64,000 nt of DNA from Nocardioides dokdonensis FR1436. GTDB lineage: Bacteria > Actinomycetota > Actinomycetes > Propionibacteriales > Nocardioidaceae. Every line of letters begins with the position of its first letter. Positions within the stretch are counted from its first letter, which is position 1. This document shows positions 43,139-52,125 of this stretch, in pieces. The stretch spans positions 2,542,001 through 2,606,000 of the forward strand of contig NZ_CP015079.1 in the NCBI RefSeq assembly GCF_001653335.1, written 5' to 3'. A program made the translations under genes and the position numbers. The notes under the pieces are model-generated. The model saw only the letters and a list, made by a program, of their open reading frames with translations, ran no database searches and was not told where the DNA came from.

Positions 43139-44038
43139 TCGTTCCTGGTGCGCTGCGGGGGCTTCCTCGAGCAGCCGCTCGCACTCCCGCACCAGGCGGA
43201 GGCGCAGGGGAGCCCCGCGCTCGGCGAACGCGGCCTGTGCGGCGGCGTACTCGCGCTTGCCCTCGGCGGTCTCGATGCGCACCGGTTCCAGTGGGCGGCC
43301 GTCCACCTCCAGGTCGCTCAGGTCGTACGGCGCGGCGCGCATGTCGAGCTCGCGGATCTCGCGGGCCAGCTCGAAGCAGTCGGCCACGAGGTCGGAGCTG
43401 ATCATGGGGGTCAGCCGGAAGGCGTGCTTGTAGAGGTCCATGCCCGCGTGGAGGCAGCCGGGCTGCTCGAAGTCGGGCCGGTCGTCGGCGGTGGGGGAGA
43501 GCGTGTTGAGCGGGCGGGCGGGGCCGGTGAAGAAGCGGTAGGCGTCGAAGTGGCTGCAGGAGATCCGGTGCGACTCCACGACGGCGTCGGTGCCCGCCGG
43601 CCCCAGGCGCAGCGGCCAGTCGGCGTGCCGGGTCTCGTCCTGGTCGAGGCGGTAGACCATCGCCCACTCGTGCAGCCCGAAGCAGCCCAGCTGGGCCGGG
43701 CGCGAGGCGGTGGCGCGCAGCAGCCGTCGGGTCGCCTCGAGCAGCGGGCGCTGCGAGGCGACGTGCTCGGCGGTGACGCCCACGAGTCCGTTGACCTCGG
43801 CGTACCCCTTGAGCCCTGCGTGCTCCGCCGCCCCACGGAGCGCGGTGCCGAAGCCCGGGTGCCAGCGCCGCAGCTGCGCCGGGCGCTGGGAGTAGTAGGT
43901 GAAGAGGAAGTCGTGCACCGGGTGCTTGACCCGTGCCTCCCGGCGCGCCAGGTGGGGTGCGACGAACGCATCGACACGGGCCGCGTGTGACGCGGCCCGC
44001 GCCTGCCACTCCCGCTGGTCCAGCACCTCCACGGGCAC
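43136..44038 (-). CDS. Conserved actinobacterial protein, often annotated 3-methyladenine DNA glycosylase
   Basis: About 300 aa. Characteristic stretches are HPVHDFLFTYYSQRPAQLRRWHPG near the N-terminus, GCFGLHEWAMVYRLDQDETRHADWPLRLG in the middle and GCLHAGMDLYKHAF late. No HhH or other DNA glycosylase fold is evident, so the common name is doubtful and I assign no function. Starts are ambiguous: TTG 44041, GTG 44038 or GTG 44032. The promoter is shared back to back with the FAH gene. Confidence 0.7.
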   Translation of the reverse strand: MPVEVLDQREWQARAASHAARVDAFVAPHLARREARVKHPVHDFLFTYYSQRPAQLRRWHPGFGTALRGAAEHAGLKGYAEVNGLVGVTAEHVASQRPLLEATRRLLRATASRPAQLGCFGLHEWAMVYRLDQDETRHADWPLRLGPAGTDAVVESHRISCSHFDAYRFFTGPARPLNTLSPTADDRPDFEQPGCLHAGMDLYKHAFRLTPMISSDLVADCFELAREIRELDMRAAPYDLSDLEVDGRPLEPVRIETAEGKREYAAAQAAFAERGAPLRLRLVRECERLLEEAPAAHQER

Positions 44039-44052
44039 CAACCGTAGGTCGC

Positions 44053-44058
44053 TAGGGT
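44053..44058 (+). promoter_or_regulatory. -10 element of FAH-gltX unit (leaderless)
   Basis: TAGGGT with a 6-nt spacer to the GTG at 44065. A minus-strand TACGGT (44046-44041) lies 6 bp away for the divergent gene. Confidence 0.5.
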
Positions 44059-44064
44059 CAGGGA

Positions 44065-44874
44065 GTGCGCATTGCGAGATTCACCACTGGCGAGGACCCG
44101 CTCTACGGCGTGGTCACGGGCGAGATCGACGAGCTCGGGCAACCGAGCGAGGACAGCGTGGTCGTGGCCCTGGCCGGCGACCCGTTGTACGTCGGCGTGA
44201 AGCTGCTGGACCAGCAGTTCCGGCTGCCCGACGTGCGGCTGCTCGCGCCCGTGCTGCCGCGCAGCAAGGTGGTGGGCATCGGGCGCAACTACGCCGCCCA
44301 CGCCGCGGAGATGGGCACCGAGGTGCCCGCCGAGCCGATGATGTTCCTCAAGCCCAACACCAGCGTGGTCGGGCCGAACGACCCGGTCTTCTACCCGCCG
44401 CAGACCCAGGACCTGCACTACGAGGGCGAGCTCGCCGTGGTGATCGGTCGGATCTGCCGGGACGTGCCGGTCGAGAAGGCCACCGACGTGATCCACGGCT
44501 ACACGATCGCCAACGACGTGACGGCCCGCGACCTGCAGCGTCGCGACGGGCACTTCACGCGGGCCAAGGGGTTCGACTCCTTCTGCCCGCTGGGGCCCTG
44601 GGTCGAGACCGACCTGGACCCCCAGACGTTCAAGGACGGGGTGCGCCTGCAGACCCACCTCAACGGCGAGCTCGTGCAGGACGGCTCGACGGCCGACATG
44701 GTCTTCGACATCCCCACGCTGATCGCGCACGTCTCCAGCATCATGACGCTGCTCCCCGGCGACGTCATCCTCACCGGCACCCCCGAGGGCGTCGGTCCCA
44801 TGCAGGTCGGTGACGAGGTCGAGATCTCGATCGACGGCCTCGGCACCCTCACGAACAAGGTGGCAACCCGATGA
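44065..44874 (+). CDS. Fumarylacetoacetate hydrolase-family protein
   Basis: 269 aa. FAH-fold motifs: GIGRNYAAHAAEMG, FLKPNTSVVGPNDPV, YEGELAVVIGR with Glu ligands, and ANDVTARDLQRRDGHFTRAKGFDSFCPLGPW. Close families act as acylpyruvate hydrolases or oxaloacetate decarboxylases. The stop overlaps the gltX start (ATGA). The FAH-gltX pairing is also seen in Mycobacterium (Rv2993c-Rv2992c). Confidence 0.88.
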   Translation: MRIARFTTGEDPLYGVVTGEIDELGQPSEDSVVVALAGDPLYVGVKLLDQQFRLPDVRLLAPVLPRSKVVGIGRNYAAHAAEMGTEVPAEPMMFLKPNTSVVGPNDPVFYPPQTQDLHYEGELAVVIGRICRDVPVEKATDVIHGYTIANDVTARDLQRRDGHFTRAKGFDSFCPLGPWVETDLDPQTFKDGVRLQTHLNGELVQDGSTADMVFDIPTLIAHVSSIMTLLPGDVILTGTPEGVGPMQVGDEVEISIDGLGTLTNKVATR

Positions 44875-46358
44875 GCACCCCCGCTCCAGTCCGCGTCCGC
44901 ATGGCTCCCTCCCCGACCGGGTCGCCGCACGTCGGGCTGGTCCGCACCGCGCTGTTCAACTGGGCCTTCGCCCGGAAGGCGGCGATCGAGGGCCGGGACG
45001 CCACCTTCGTCCTGCGCATCGAGGACACCGACAAGGAGCGCTCGACCGAGGAGTCCTACCAGGCGATCCTCGACCTGTTCCGCTGGGTCGGGCTCGACTG
45101 GGACGAGGGCGTCGAGAAGGGCGGTCCCTACGGCCCCTACCGCCAGTCCGAGCGCGGCGACCTCTACCGCGACGTGCTCGCCAAGCTGGCCGAGTCGTCG
45201 CACACCTACGAGTGCTTCTGCACCAACGACGAGGTCGACGCGCGGCGCAAGGCCTCCGGCTCCAAGGTGATGGGGTACGACGGCTTCTGCCGCGACCTCT
45301 CGGCCGAGCAGCGGGCCGCCTTCGAGGCCGAGGGGCGCGCGCCGCTGGTGCGCTTCCGGATGCCCGACGGCTCGATCACCTGGGACGACCTGGTGCGCGG
45401 CGACGTCACCTTCGACACCACCCACGTGCCCGACTTCGCACTGTGCCGCGCCAACGGCGACCCGCTCTACACGCTCACCGCGCCGGTGGACGACGCGACG
45501 ATGCACATCACGCACGTGCTGCGCGGGGAGGACCTGCTCTCCTCGACCCCGCGCCAGATCGCGCTCTTCGAGGCGCTCAAGGCGATCGGCGTGGCCGACG
45601 TGACGCCCGCCTACGGGCACCTGCCCTACGTGATGGGCGAGGGCAACAAGAAGCTCTCCAAGCGCGACCCGCAGGCGCACGCCCTCGCCTACCGCGACCA
45701 GGGCTTCATCCCCGAGGGCCTGATGAACTACCTGGCGCTCCTGGGCTGGGCGATCGCGGCGGACCGCGACGTCTTCAGCCTCGAGGAGATGGCGCACGCC
45801 TTCGACATCAAGGACGTCAACCCCAACCCGGCGCGCTTCGACCTCAAGAAGGCCGACGCCATCAACACCTCGCAGATGCGGCTGCTGCCGGTCGAGGAGA
45901 TCACCCACCGGGTGCTGCCGTTCCTCAAGGACGCCGGCGTCGTCTCCGACCCGGTCTCCGACGCCGACGCGCAGCTGCTCGAGCTGGCGATGCCGCTGAT
46001 CGCCGAGCGGATCAACAAGCTCACCGAGGCCCCCGGGATGCTCGGTTTCCTGTTCGTGGACGAGGCCGACTTCAGCATCGACGAGGCCGACGCCGAGAAG
46101 CTGCTCACCGAGGACGGCCTCGCGGTCGTCCGGGCGGCGCTCGAGTCCGTGGAGGGGCTCGAGCAGTGGTCCACGGCGGCGATCCAGGAGGCCCTGACGC
46201 ACAGCCTGGTGGAGACGATGGGGCTCAAGCCCCGCAACGCCTACGGCCCGGTCCGGGTGGCGATCTCGGGTCGCCGCGTGAGCCCCCCGCTCTTCGAGTC
46301 CATGGAGCTGCTGGGGCGCGAGCGCTCGCTCGCGCGGCTGCGCAGCGTCCTGGCCTGA
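44871..46358 (+). CDS. gltX: Glutamyl-tRNA synthetase
   Basis: 495 aa class I synthetase. The HIGH motif is PSPTGSPHVGLVRTALFNW (HVGL at 20-23) and the KMSKS motif is KLSKR at 261-265. IEDTDKERSTEESYQAIL follows the HIGH region. Four nt overlap with the upstream FAH gene. tRNA-Gln and tRNA-Glu lie about 1 kb downstream, so enzyme and substrates are clustered; in actinobacteria GluRS is commonly non-discriminating, charging tRNA-Gln for GatCAB. Confidence 0.97.
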   Translation: MSTPAPVRVRMAPSPTGSPHVGLVRTALFNWAFARKAAIEGRDATFVLRIEDTDKERSTEESYQAILDLFRWVGLDWDEGVEKGGPYGPYRQSERGDLYRDVLAKLAESSHTYECFCTNDEVDARRKASGSKVMGYDGFCRDLSAEQRAAFEAEGRAPLVRFRMPDGSITWDDLVRGDVTFDTTHVPDFALCRANGDPLYTLTAPVDDATMHITHVLRGEDLLSSTPRQIALFEALKAIGVADVTPAYGHLPYVMGEGNKKLSKRDPQAHALAYRDQGFIPEGLMNYLALLGWAIAADRDVFSLEEMAHAFDIKDVNPNPARFDLKKADAINTSQMRLLPVEEITHRVLPFLKDAGVVSDPVSDADAQLLELAMPLIAERINKLTEAPGMLGFLFVDEADFSIDEADAEKLLTEDGLAVVRAALESVEGLEQWSTAAIQEALTHSLVETMGLKPRNAYGPVRVAISGRRVSPPLFESMELLGRERSLARLRSVLA

Positions 46359-46360
46359 CG

Positions 46361-47332
46361 GTGGCGGGCGTGCAGGACCTGCCGGACCGCCTGCGCTACC
46401 ACCAGCTCCTGCGGGCCGCGCCCCGCGGGCGCTGGTGGGCGCTGCTCGGGATCGCCGCCCTGGGGCTGGTGTTCGTCGTGGCCCAGACCCTCATCGCGAT
46501 GGCCCTGGGCGCCTATCTCGTGCTCGGCGGTCTCGACCCCGGGACCGCGCTCGACCGGCTGAGCGGGCAGGGCGAGATCACGCCGGTCTTCCTCGTGCTG
46601 GTCAACCTCGGGTGGGCGGTGACGATCCCGCTGGCCCTGGGCATCGTCTGGGCCGTGCACGGGCTGCGGCCGGGCTGGCTCTCCTCGGTCGTGCCGCGGC
46701 TGCGCTGGGGCTGGCTGATGACCTGCTTCGGCCTGTCCCTGCTGGCACTGCTGGCGACGTTGGTGGTCTCGACCCTGGTGCCCGCCCAGGACAGCGTCGC
46801 CCTCACCGGCGGGCCCAACGACTTCACCTCGACGACCCGCGACTTCCTGCTCGTGGTGGTGCTCCTGACGCCGCTGCAGGCCGCGGGGGAGGAGTACGCC
46901 TTCCGGGGCTACCTCACCCAGGCCTTCGGTGGCTTCTTCGCCAACCCCCGGGTCTCGCTGGTGGCGGCCGTCGGCGTGCCGGCGCTGATCTTCGCGCTCG
47001 CGCACGGTGCCCAGGACCCGCCGATCTTCGTGGACCGGCTGGCCTTCGGCCTCGTGGCCGGCGTCCTGGTGGTGCTGACCGGGGGTCTCGAGGCCGGGAT
47101 CGCGATGCACGTGCTCAACAACTTCCTCGCCTTCGGCATCGCCCTCGCCTTCAGCGACATGACCTCGGCGCTGAACCCCACCGGGGGCAGCTGGTGGAGC
47201 CTTCCGGTGACGCTCACGCAGAGCCTGGTCTACCTCGGCGTGGTGGTCTGGGTGGCCCGCAGGCGCGGGATCGCGACCACCACGGGGGTCGACCAGGTGG
47301 CCGTTTTGTCTGCCCGGCGCACCCGCGTGTAA
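46361..47332 (+). CDS. CPBP-family intramembrane glutamic protease
   Basis: 323 aa with eight predicted TM segments. The CPBP motif EExxxR is Glu177-Glu178...Arg182 (AGEEYAFRGYL), and the second motif is FALAHGAQ. GTG at 46361 is 2 nt after the gltX stop, GTG 46370 is an alternative. Probably cotranscribed with gltX. The C-terminal codons carry the promoter for tRNA-Gln. Substrate unknown. Confidence 0.82.
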   Translation: MAGVQDLPDRLRYHQLLRAAPRGRWWALLGIAALGLVFVVAQTLIAMALGAYLVLGGLDPGTALDRLSGQGEITPVFLVLVNLGWAVTIPLALGIVWAVHGLRPGWLSSVVPRLRWGWLMTCFGLSLLALLATLVVSTLVPAQDSVALTGGPNDFTSTTRDFLLVVVLLTPLQAAGEEYAFRGYLTQAFGGFFANPRVSLVAAVGVPALIFALAHGAQDPPIFVDRLAFGLVAGVLVVLTGGLEAGIAMHVLNNFLAFGIALAFSDMTSALNPTGGSWWSLPVTLTQSLVYLGVVVWVARRRGIATTTGVDQVAVLSARRTRV

Positions 47333-47335
47333 GGT
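47306..47335 (+). promoter_or_regulatory. Promoter of tRNA-Gln
   Basis: TTGTCT (47306-47311), 18-nt spacer, TAAGGT (47330-47335), with 49 nt to the tRNA. It overlaps the end of the CPBP gene; its TAA is that gene's stop. Confidence 0.5.
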
Positions 47336-47384
47336 TTCGACCGTTCCTGAGGGAGGCCGCAAGGCGGCTCTCGGGACGCCCCAT

Positions 47385-47456
47385 TGGGATATGGTGTAAT
47401 TGGCAACACGACTGGTTCTGGTCCAGTTATTCTAGGTTCGAGTCCTAGTATCCCAG
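47385..47456 (+). tRNA. tRNA-Gln (anticodon CTG)
   Basis: 72 nt: acceptor TGGGATA/TATCCCA, anticodon arm ACTGG-TTCTGGT-CCAGT with CTG at its centre, T arm CTAGGTTCGAGTCCTAG. Discriminator G. No encoded CCA. Confidence 0.95.
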
Positions 47457-47470
47457 CGAGCAGCACGATT

Positions 47471-47498
47471 TTGTGCGGAAGTCGGCCTCGGCTAGAGT
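47471..47498 (+). promoter_or_regulatory. Promoter candidate of tRNA-Glu
   Basis: TTGTGC (47471-47476), 16-nt spacer, TAGAGT (47493-47498). The interval also contains inverted arms GTGCGGAA (47473-47480) and TTCCGCAC (47498-47505), which might act as the tRNA-Gln terminator or a promoter palindrome. Confidence 0.4.
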
Positions 47499-47544
47499 TC
47501 CGCACGTTGCTCTGGAGGGACCTCCGCGTCTCTCCGACTTGCAT

Positions 47545-47617
47545 GCCCCCGTTGTGTAGCGGCCTAGCACGCTGCCCTCTCACGGCAGTAGCGCCGGTTC
47601 GAATCCGGTCGGGGGTA
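47545..47617 (+). tRNA. tRNA-Glu (anticodon CTC)
   Basis: 73 nt: anticodon arm CTGCC-CTCTCAC-GGCAG with CTC, T arm GCCGGTTCGAATCCGGT. The acceptor GCCCCCG pairs with CGGGGGT (G-U at the end). CCA is encoded just after (47618-47620). Confidence 0.94.
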
Positions 47618-47627
47618 CCACGCAGTT

Positions 47628-47661
47628 CAGCAGGCCCCAGCCCTCAGGCTGGGGCCTGCTG
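47628..47661 (+). terminator. Strong hairpin terminator after tRNA-Glu
   Basis: A perfect 15-bp stem (47628-47642 with 47647-47661) and 4-nt loop CTCA. The tail is TGTCTCTC, not a T-run. It separates the tRNA unit from the tandem repeats. Confidence 0.75.
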
Positions 47662-47664
47662 TGT

Positions 47665-47751
47665 CTCTCGCCGACCCGGCCCGGATCTCTCGCCGACCCG
47701 GCGCAAATCTCTCGCCGACCCGGCCCGGATCTCTCGCCGACCCGGCCCGAT
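47665..47751. repeat. 22-bp tandem repeat, four copies
   Basis: Unit CTCTCGCCGACCCGGCCCGGAT at 47665-47686; copies at 47687-47708 (centre GCGCAAAT), 47709-47730 (exact), 47731-47751 (one G short). Not in a gene. Looks like a minisatellite/VNTR. Confidence 0.9.
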
Positions 47752-47927
47752 CCGCTCCCACCGCGGCGGTTGCACAGCAACCGTGTCCGCCCTGCGTCTG
47801 GTTGCTGACGCACCGCCCGACCGCGCGGATCTGCCGCGCTCCGCCCACACGTCGTCATCGCAGTGAGTGGCCGTCCCTTCTCGAGAGTCGCGAGATGTGG
47901 GCCGACTCGAGGAGCTGGGGGGACTGG
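47752..47927. other. Intergenic stretch after the tandem repeat
   Basis: No gene seen. A short stem CGGTTG-CACAG-CAACCG at about 47767-47783 is present, and reading frames on both strands lack gene-like composition. It precedes the stop of the minus-strand LCP gene. Confidence 0.5.
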
Positions 47928-49139
47928 TCAGGCGCAGAGACCGTTGGCGAGCGCCTCCGCCTTCTCGATCTCGCTGGGAGCCTTGCCCCCGCCGGACCCG
48001 GGGCTCGCGCTCGGGGAGCCGCTGGGGCCGCCCACCGGGTCGGCGGCGTTGATCGAGCCCTGCTTGAGCGAGGTGCTGAGCGGCTTGTCGCGCTTGATGC
48101 GGGTCCACAGCTTGCTGGCGTCCTCGGTCCACACCAGGCGGTTCGGGTCGGGCTCGTAGGTCTCGAAGGGCACGCTGATGAACTTGATGTCGCTCAGGCC
48201 GGTCTTGCGGAACTGCATGGCCAGGTCGGCCAGCTTGCTGAGGCTGTCCAGCTCGGCGTCCAGCGTCAGCGAGCCGGTGGCGGCCTTGAGGAAGGCGTAG
48301 ACCCGGTCCGGACGGGTCAGCGTGCCGGCGGAGACGACCTTGTTGACCATGGAGGCGATGAAGGCCTGCTGGCGCTTCATCCGCCCGATGTCGGAGTTCG
48401 CGGAGAGCACCGTGCGCTCGCGGACGTACTTGAGCGCGTCGCCGCCGTCGAGGACCTGGGTGCCGGCGTCGAGGTAGATCTTGGTCTTGGGGTCGGCCAC
48501 CGCCTTCGGCAGGCAGACCTCGACGCCGCCGACCGCGTCGACCATGTCGACGAAGCCGTTGAAGTCGACGGTGACGTAGTGGTCGATCAGCACCCCGGTC
48601 AGCTGTTCCAGCGTCTGCACGGTGCAGGCGGCCCCACCCTCGGCGAAGGCGGTGTTGAACATCGCGAGCTCGGCCCCGGGGATGGTGCTGCCGTCCTCGG
48701 CCATGCAGTCGGGGCGGTCGACGAGCGCATCGCGCGGCAACGAGACGCCGTACGCCTCCTGGCGGTCGGCCGAGACATGGATGAGCAGGGTGGTGTCGGA
48801 GCCGCCCCCGCCGGCCTCGCCGTCGATGCCGCACCCCTCGCAGCCCCGGTCGTCGGTGCCCAGCACCAGGATGTTCAGCGGCTCCTCGGGACCAGCGGTG
48901 TCGAGCTTGTCGGGGCGATCCATCAGCTGGGCCTCGATGTCCTGCACGTCGAGACCGGAGTCGAGCCGGTCGTAGGCGAACGCCACCGCGCCCGCCGTGA
49001 TCAGCGCGAGGCACAGCTGGGTGACCAGGACGACCCGGAGCACCGTGCGCCGGTGCGGCCGATCGGGGTCGGCGCCGCGGCGCCGACCCGGGCGTGGAGC
49101 GGGCGGCTCGCTGCGGCGGGATGTCGGCTCGTCGTTCAC
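47928..49139 (-). CDS. LytR-CpsA-Psr (LCP) family cell-wall glycopolymer transferase
   Basis: 403 aa from the GTG at 49139 (MNDEPTSRRS), with AGGGAGA upstream. A Pro/Arg-rich cytoplasmic N-terminus is followed by one TM helix at about 45-65 (VVLVTQLCLALITAGAVAFAY), then the extracytoplasmic LCP domain: NILVLGTDDRG, SDTTLLIHVS, SLPRDALVD with the pyrophosphate-binding Arg residues, FNGFVDMVDAVGG. The Ser/Pro/Gly-rich tail lacks an LytR_C domain. It attaches wall polymers to peptidoglycan. A longer frame from 49265 would include noncoding sequence. Confidence 0.88.
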   Translation of the reverse strand: MNDEPTSRRSEPPAPRPGRRRGADPDRPHRRTVLRVVLVTQLCLALITAGAVAFAYDRLDSGLDVQDIEAQLMDRPDKLDTAGPEEPLNILVLGTDDRGCEGCGIDGEAGGGGSDTTLLIHVSADRQEAYGVSLPRDALVDRPDCMAEDGSTIPGAELAMFNTAFAEGGAACTVQTLEQLTGVLIDHYVTVDFNGFVDMVDAVGGVEVCLPKAVADPKTKIYLDAGTQVLDGGDALKYVRERTVLSANSDIGRMKRQQAFIASMVNKVVSAGTLTRPDRVYAFLKAATGSLTLDAELDSLSKLADLAMQFRKTGLSDIKFISVPFETYEPDPNRLVWTEDASKLWTRIKRDKPLSTSLKQGSINAADPVGGPSGSPSASPGSGGGKAPSEIEKAEALANGLCA

Positions 49140-49263
49140 GAACCGATTCTCCCTGACCCATGGTGATCTGCGCGACACCCGCAGCCACCCCCGGCTGGCG
49201 AGGTTCGGCCGCGGTGTCCGATTCCCGCCAGTCACCGCTGGGGCGGTGGGGGAGGATGGGGCC

Positions 49264-50775
49264 ATGACGACGCGAGCGGAGCCCCGGACCCGGCTGGACG
49301 CCGAGTCCTGCTACGCCGCGGTCAAGGCCCGCGACCGGCGCTTCGACGGCCTCTTCTGGACGGCGGTGCGGACCACGGGCATCTACTGCCGCCCCTCCTG
49401 CCCGGCGCGGACCCCGGCCGCCGGCAACGTCACCTTCCACCCCAGCGCCGCCGCGGCCCAGGGCGCCGGCTACCGCGCCTGCAAGCGGTGCCTGCCGGAC
49501 GCGACCCCGGGCAGCCCGGGGTGGGACGTCGCGGCCGGGGTCGCGGGACGCGCGATGCGCCTGGTCGGCGACGGGGTCGTCGACCGTGAGGGCGTCGACG
49601 GCCTGGCTCGGCGGCTCGGGTACAGCCCCCGCCACCTCGCCCGGGTGCTGACCGCCGAGCTGGGCGCTGGCCCGCTCGCGCTGGCCCGGGCCCGTCGGGC
49701 CCAGACGGCGCGGGTGCTGATCGAGACCACCGACCTGCCGCTGACCGAGGTCGCCTTCGCCGCCGGCTTCGCGAGCGTGCGCCAGTTCAACCAGACCGTC
49801 CGTGAGGTGTACGCCGTGACACCCACGCAGCTGCGCGGGCGCCGGACCGCGGCCCCGACGACCGGCGAGATCTCGCTGCGGCTCGCGGTGCGCACCCCGT
49901 TCGCCGGCCAGGCGCTCCTGTCCTTCCTGGCCTACCACCTGGTGCCGGGCGTCGAGACCGCCGGCGCAGGGTTCTACGCCCGCACCCTCGACCTGCCGCA
50001 CGGCCCCGGCACCGTGCGGCTCGAGCTCGACCCTGCCCTCGACGAGGTCCCGGGCGGGGGAGTAGCCCTGCTGACGGCACGCTTCCGGCTCACCGACCTG
50101 CGCGACACCGCCGCGGCGGTGGAGCGGGTCCGTCGCCTCGTCGACGCCGACTGCGACCCGCTGCCGGTCGCCGAGCACCTCGGCGCCGATCCCGTCCTGG
50201 GCCCTCTCGCCCGGGCGCTGCCGGGCCTGCGCCTGCCCGGCCAGGTCGACGGTGACGAGACCGCGGTGCGCACCGTCGTCGGCCAGCAGGTCTCGGTCAC
50301 CGGGGCCCGGACCGTCGGCGGCCGGATCGTCGCCGCCCACGGTCGTCCCGTCGAGACCGGGGAGCCCGGTCTGACCCACCTCTTCCCCGACGCCGCGACC
50401 CTGGCGGAGGTCGATCCCGAGACCCTGCCGATGCCGCGGGCGCGCGGCCGCGCACTCGTCGGGCTGAGCGCAGCCCTGGCCCGCGGGGACATCGCGCTGG
50501 ACCGGGGGCCCCAGCGTGACCAGGTGCGGGCCGCGATGGTCGCGCTGCCCGGGATCGGTCCCTGGACCGCCGACTACGTGGCGATGCGGGCCCTGGGCCA
50601 CCCCGACGTGTTCCTGCCCACCGACCTCGGCGTGCGCACGGCCCTGAAGCGTCTGGGCCAGGAGCCCGCCGTCGCGATCGCCCGCGCCCCGGAGTGGAGC
50701 CCGTGGCGCTCCTACGCCCTGATGCACCTGTGGCAGACCCTGATGCCCGCCCCACCGACGACGGAGGACGACTGA
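49264..50775 (+). CDS. alkA: Ada-AlkA fusion: AraC-type regulator and 3-methyladenine glycosylase
   Basis: 503 aa, in order: Ada Zn/methyl-acceptor domain with four Cys (42, 46, 73, 76; IYCRPSCPA and YRACKRC), an AraC HTH (LARRLGYSPRHLARVL; TEVAFAAGFASVRQFNQTV) at about 110-195, the AlkA N-terminal domain, then an HhH-GPD domain with LPGIGPWTADYVAMR and the catalytic Asp in DVFLPTDLG. It senses methyl phosphotriesters, activates repair genes and excises alkylated bases. Coupled to ogt one base downstream. Confidence 0.92.
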   Translation: MTTRAEPRTRLDAESCYAAVKARDRRFDGLFWTAVRTTGIYCRPSCPARTPAAGNVTFHPSAAAAQGAGYRACKRCLPDATPGSPGWDVAAGVAGRAMRLVGDGVVDREGVDGLARRLGYSPRHLARVLTAELGAGPLALARARRAQTARVLIETTDLPLTEVAFAAGFASVRQFNQTVREVYAVTPTQLRGRRTAAPTTGEISLRLAVRTPFAGQALLSFLAYHLVPGVETAGAGFYARTLDLPHGPGTVRLELDPALDEVPGGGVALLTARFRLTDLRDTAAAVERVRRLVDADCDPLPVAEHLGADPVLGPLARALPGLRLPGQVDGDETAVRTVVGQQVSVTGARTVGGRIVAAHGRPVETGEPGLTHLFPDAATLAEVDPETLPMPRARGRALVGLSAALARGDIALDRGPQRDQVRAAMVALPGIGPWTADYVAMRALGHPDVFLPTDLGVRTALKRLGQEPAVAIARAPEWSPWRSYALMHLWQTLMPAPPTTEDD

Positions 50776-50776
50776 G

Positions 50777-51253
50777 ATGTGGACCGAGACCGAGAGTCCG
50801 ATCGGGCCGCTGCGCCTGGTCGAGCGCGACGGCGCCCTGAGCGCGATCGAGTTCTCGCCCTACCGCGAGGAGGCCTGCCCCACGCAGGAGCGCCAGGACG
50901 ACCACCCGCTGCTGCTGGAGACCGCCCGCCAGCTCGCGGCGTACTTCGCGGGAGAGCGGCGCGACTTCGACCTGCCGCTCGCGCCGGTGGGCAGCGACTT
51001 CCAGCAGCGGGTGTGGGCCCAGCTCCAGGAGATCGGCTTCGGTGAGACCGCGTCGTACGGGCAGGTCGCGCTGCGCCTCGGCATGACCAACGCCGCGTCG
51101 CGCGCGGTCGGGCTGGCCAACGGGCGCAACCCGATCCCGGTGGTGATCCCGTGCCACCGGGTCATCGGTGCCAACGGCACCCTCACCGGGTACGCCGGGG
51201 GGTTGGAGCGCAAGCAGCTGCTGCTCAGCCTGGAGCAGCACTCCTTGTTCTGA
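50777..51253 (+). CDS. ogt: O6-methylguanine-DNA methyltransferase
   Basis: 158 aa. The acceptor Cys is Cys126 in [36 protein letters not shown] is the HTH/Tyr region; [16 protein letters not shown] carries the Arg finger. It begins 1 nt after the alkA stop, completing an adaptive-response operon. Confidence 0.95.
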   Translation: MWTETESPIGPLRLVERDGALSAIEFSPYREEACPTQERQDDHPLLLETARQLAAYFAGERRDFDLPLAPVGSDFQQRVWAQLQEIGFGETASYGQVALRLGMTNAASRAVGLANGRNPIPVVIPCHRVIGANGTLTGYAGGLERKQLLLSLEQHSLF

Positions 51254-51265
51254 GCCGGCTGCTGC

Positions 51266-51991
51266 TCAGGCGCTCTCGGCGGCGGCGCGGCGCAACGACT
51301 CCGAGAGCCGCTCGGCCGCGGCGAGGACGGCGGGCGCGTGCATCCGACCGGGCTGGCGCGAGAGCCGCTCGAGGGGTCCGGACACGGAGACCGCGGCGAT
51401 GATCTTGCCGCTGGGGGAGCGCACGGGGGCGGAGACCGAGGCCACGCCCTGCTCCCGCTCACCGACGGACTGGGCCCACCCGCGGCGACGGATGCCGGAG
51501 AGTGCGGCGGCGGAGAAGGCGGCGTTCTGCAGCCCGCGCTGCATCCGCTCGGGGTCCTCCCAGGCCAGCAGCACCTGGGCAGCGGACCCGGCGCGCATGG
51601 TCACCTGCGAGCCGACCGGGATGGTGTCGCGCAGTCCTGAGGGGCGCTCGGCGGCGGCGACGCACACGCGGTGCTCGCCCTGGCGCCGCCAGAGCTGGGC
51701 GGACTCGCCGGTGATGTCGCGCAACCGGGCGAGCACGGGGCCGGCGGTGGCCAGCAGGCGGTCCTCGCCGGCAGCGGCGGACAGCTCGGCCAGGCGTGGG
51801 CCCAGCACGAAGCGTCCCTGCATGTCGCGGGCGACCAGCCGGTGGTGCTCGAGGGCCACCGCCAGACGGTGCGCCGTGGGGCGCGCGAGCCCCGTTGCGG
51901 TCACGAGCCCGGCCAAGGTCGCCGGTCCCGCCTCGAGCGCGGTCAGCACGATGGCCGCCTTGTCGAGAACTCCCACTCCACTCGTGTCCAT
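51266..51991 (-). CDS. ltbR: IclR-family regulator of leuCD (LtbR/NdgR type)
   Basis: 241 aa. The N-terminal wHTH is [22 protein letters not shown]; the C-terminal effector domain has [19 protein letters not shown] and [20 protein letters not shown]. It is divergent from leuCD, as LtbR in Corynebacterium, NdgR in Streptomyces and Rv2989 in Mycobacterium. Convergent with ogt. By family it regulates leucine synthesis and possibly its own gene; a TCTCA half-site sits at 52006-52012, before its start. Confidence 0.88.
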   Translation of the reverse strand: MDTSGVGVLDKAAIVLTALEAGPATLAGLVTATGLARPTAHRLAVALEHHRLVARDMQGRFVLGPRLAELSAAAGEDRLLATAGPVLARLRDITGESAQLWRRQGEHRVCVAAAERPSGLRDTIPVGSQVTMRAGSAAQVLLAWEDPERMQRGLQNAAFSAAALSGIRRRGWAQSVGEREQGVASVSAPVRSPSGKIIAAVSVSGPLERLSRQPGRMHAPAVLAAAERLSESLRRAAAESA

Positions 51992-52089
51992 ATGCCAATA
52001 CTCGCGTCTCAGAAGATGGGATGCAAGTCCTGTGACCCACTCCTCACCACGCGGAGCGCTGGGGGTTTCGCGCGCTTGAATCTCGAACT

Positions 52090-52107
52090 GTGAGAACCGA
52101 GTCTCAC
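52090..52107. promoter_or_regulatory. Palindromic operator of leuCD, candidate IclR site
   Basis: GTGAGA (52090-52095) and TCTCAC (52102-52107) are perfect arms around ACCGAG. It overlaps the -35 region of the leuC promoter. Confidence 0.7.
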
Positions 52108-52125
52108 GAGGTGGGATCGACGACG

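Noticed and set aside
47385..47617. tRNA-associated integrative island
   Set aside because: No integrase, no att duplication of the tRNA 3' end within the window; the nearest recombinases (58-61 kb) have their own inverted ends.
47665..47751. CRISPR array
   Set aside because: Repeats are contiguous with no unique spacers and there are no cas genes.
47644..50727. 1,027-aa minus-strand ORF spanning LCP, Ada-AlkA and repeats
   Set aside because: Runs antisense through a real gene and out of frame through another; no domain matches.
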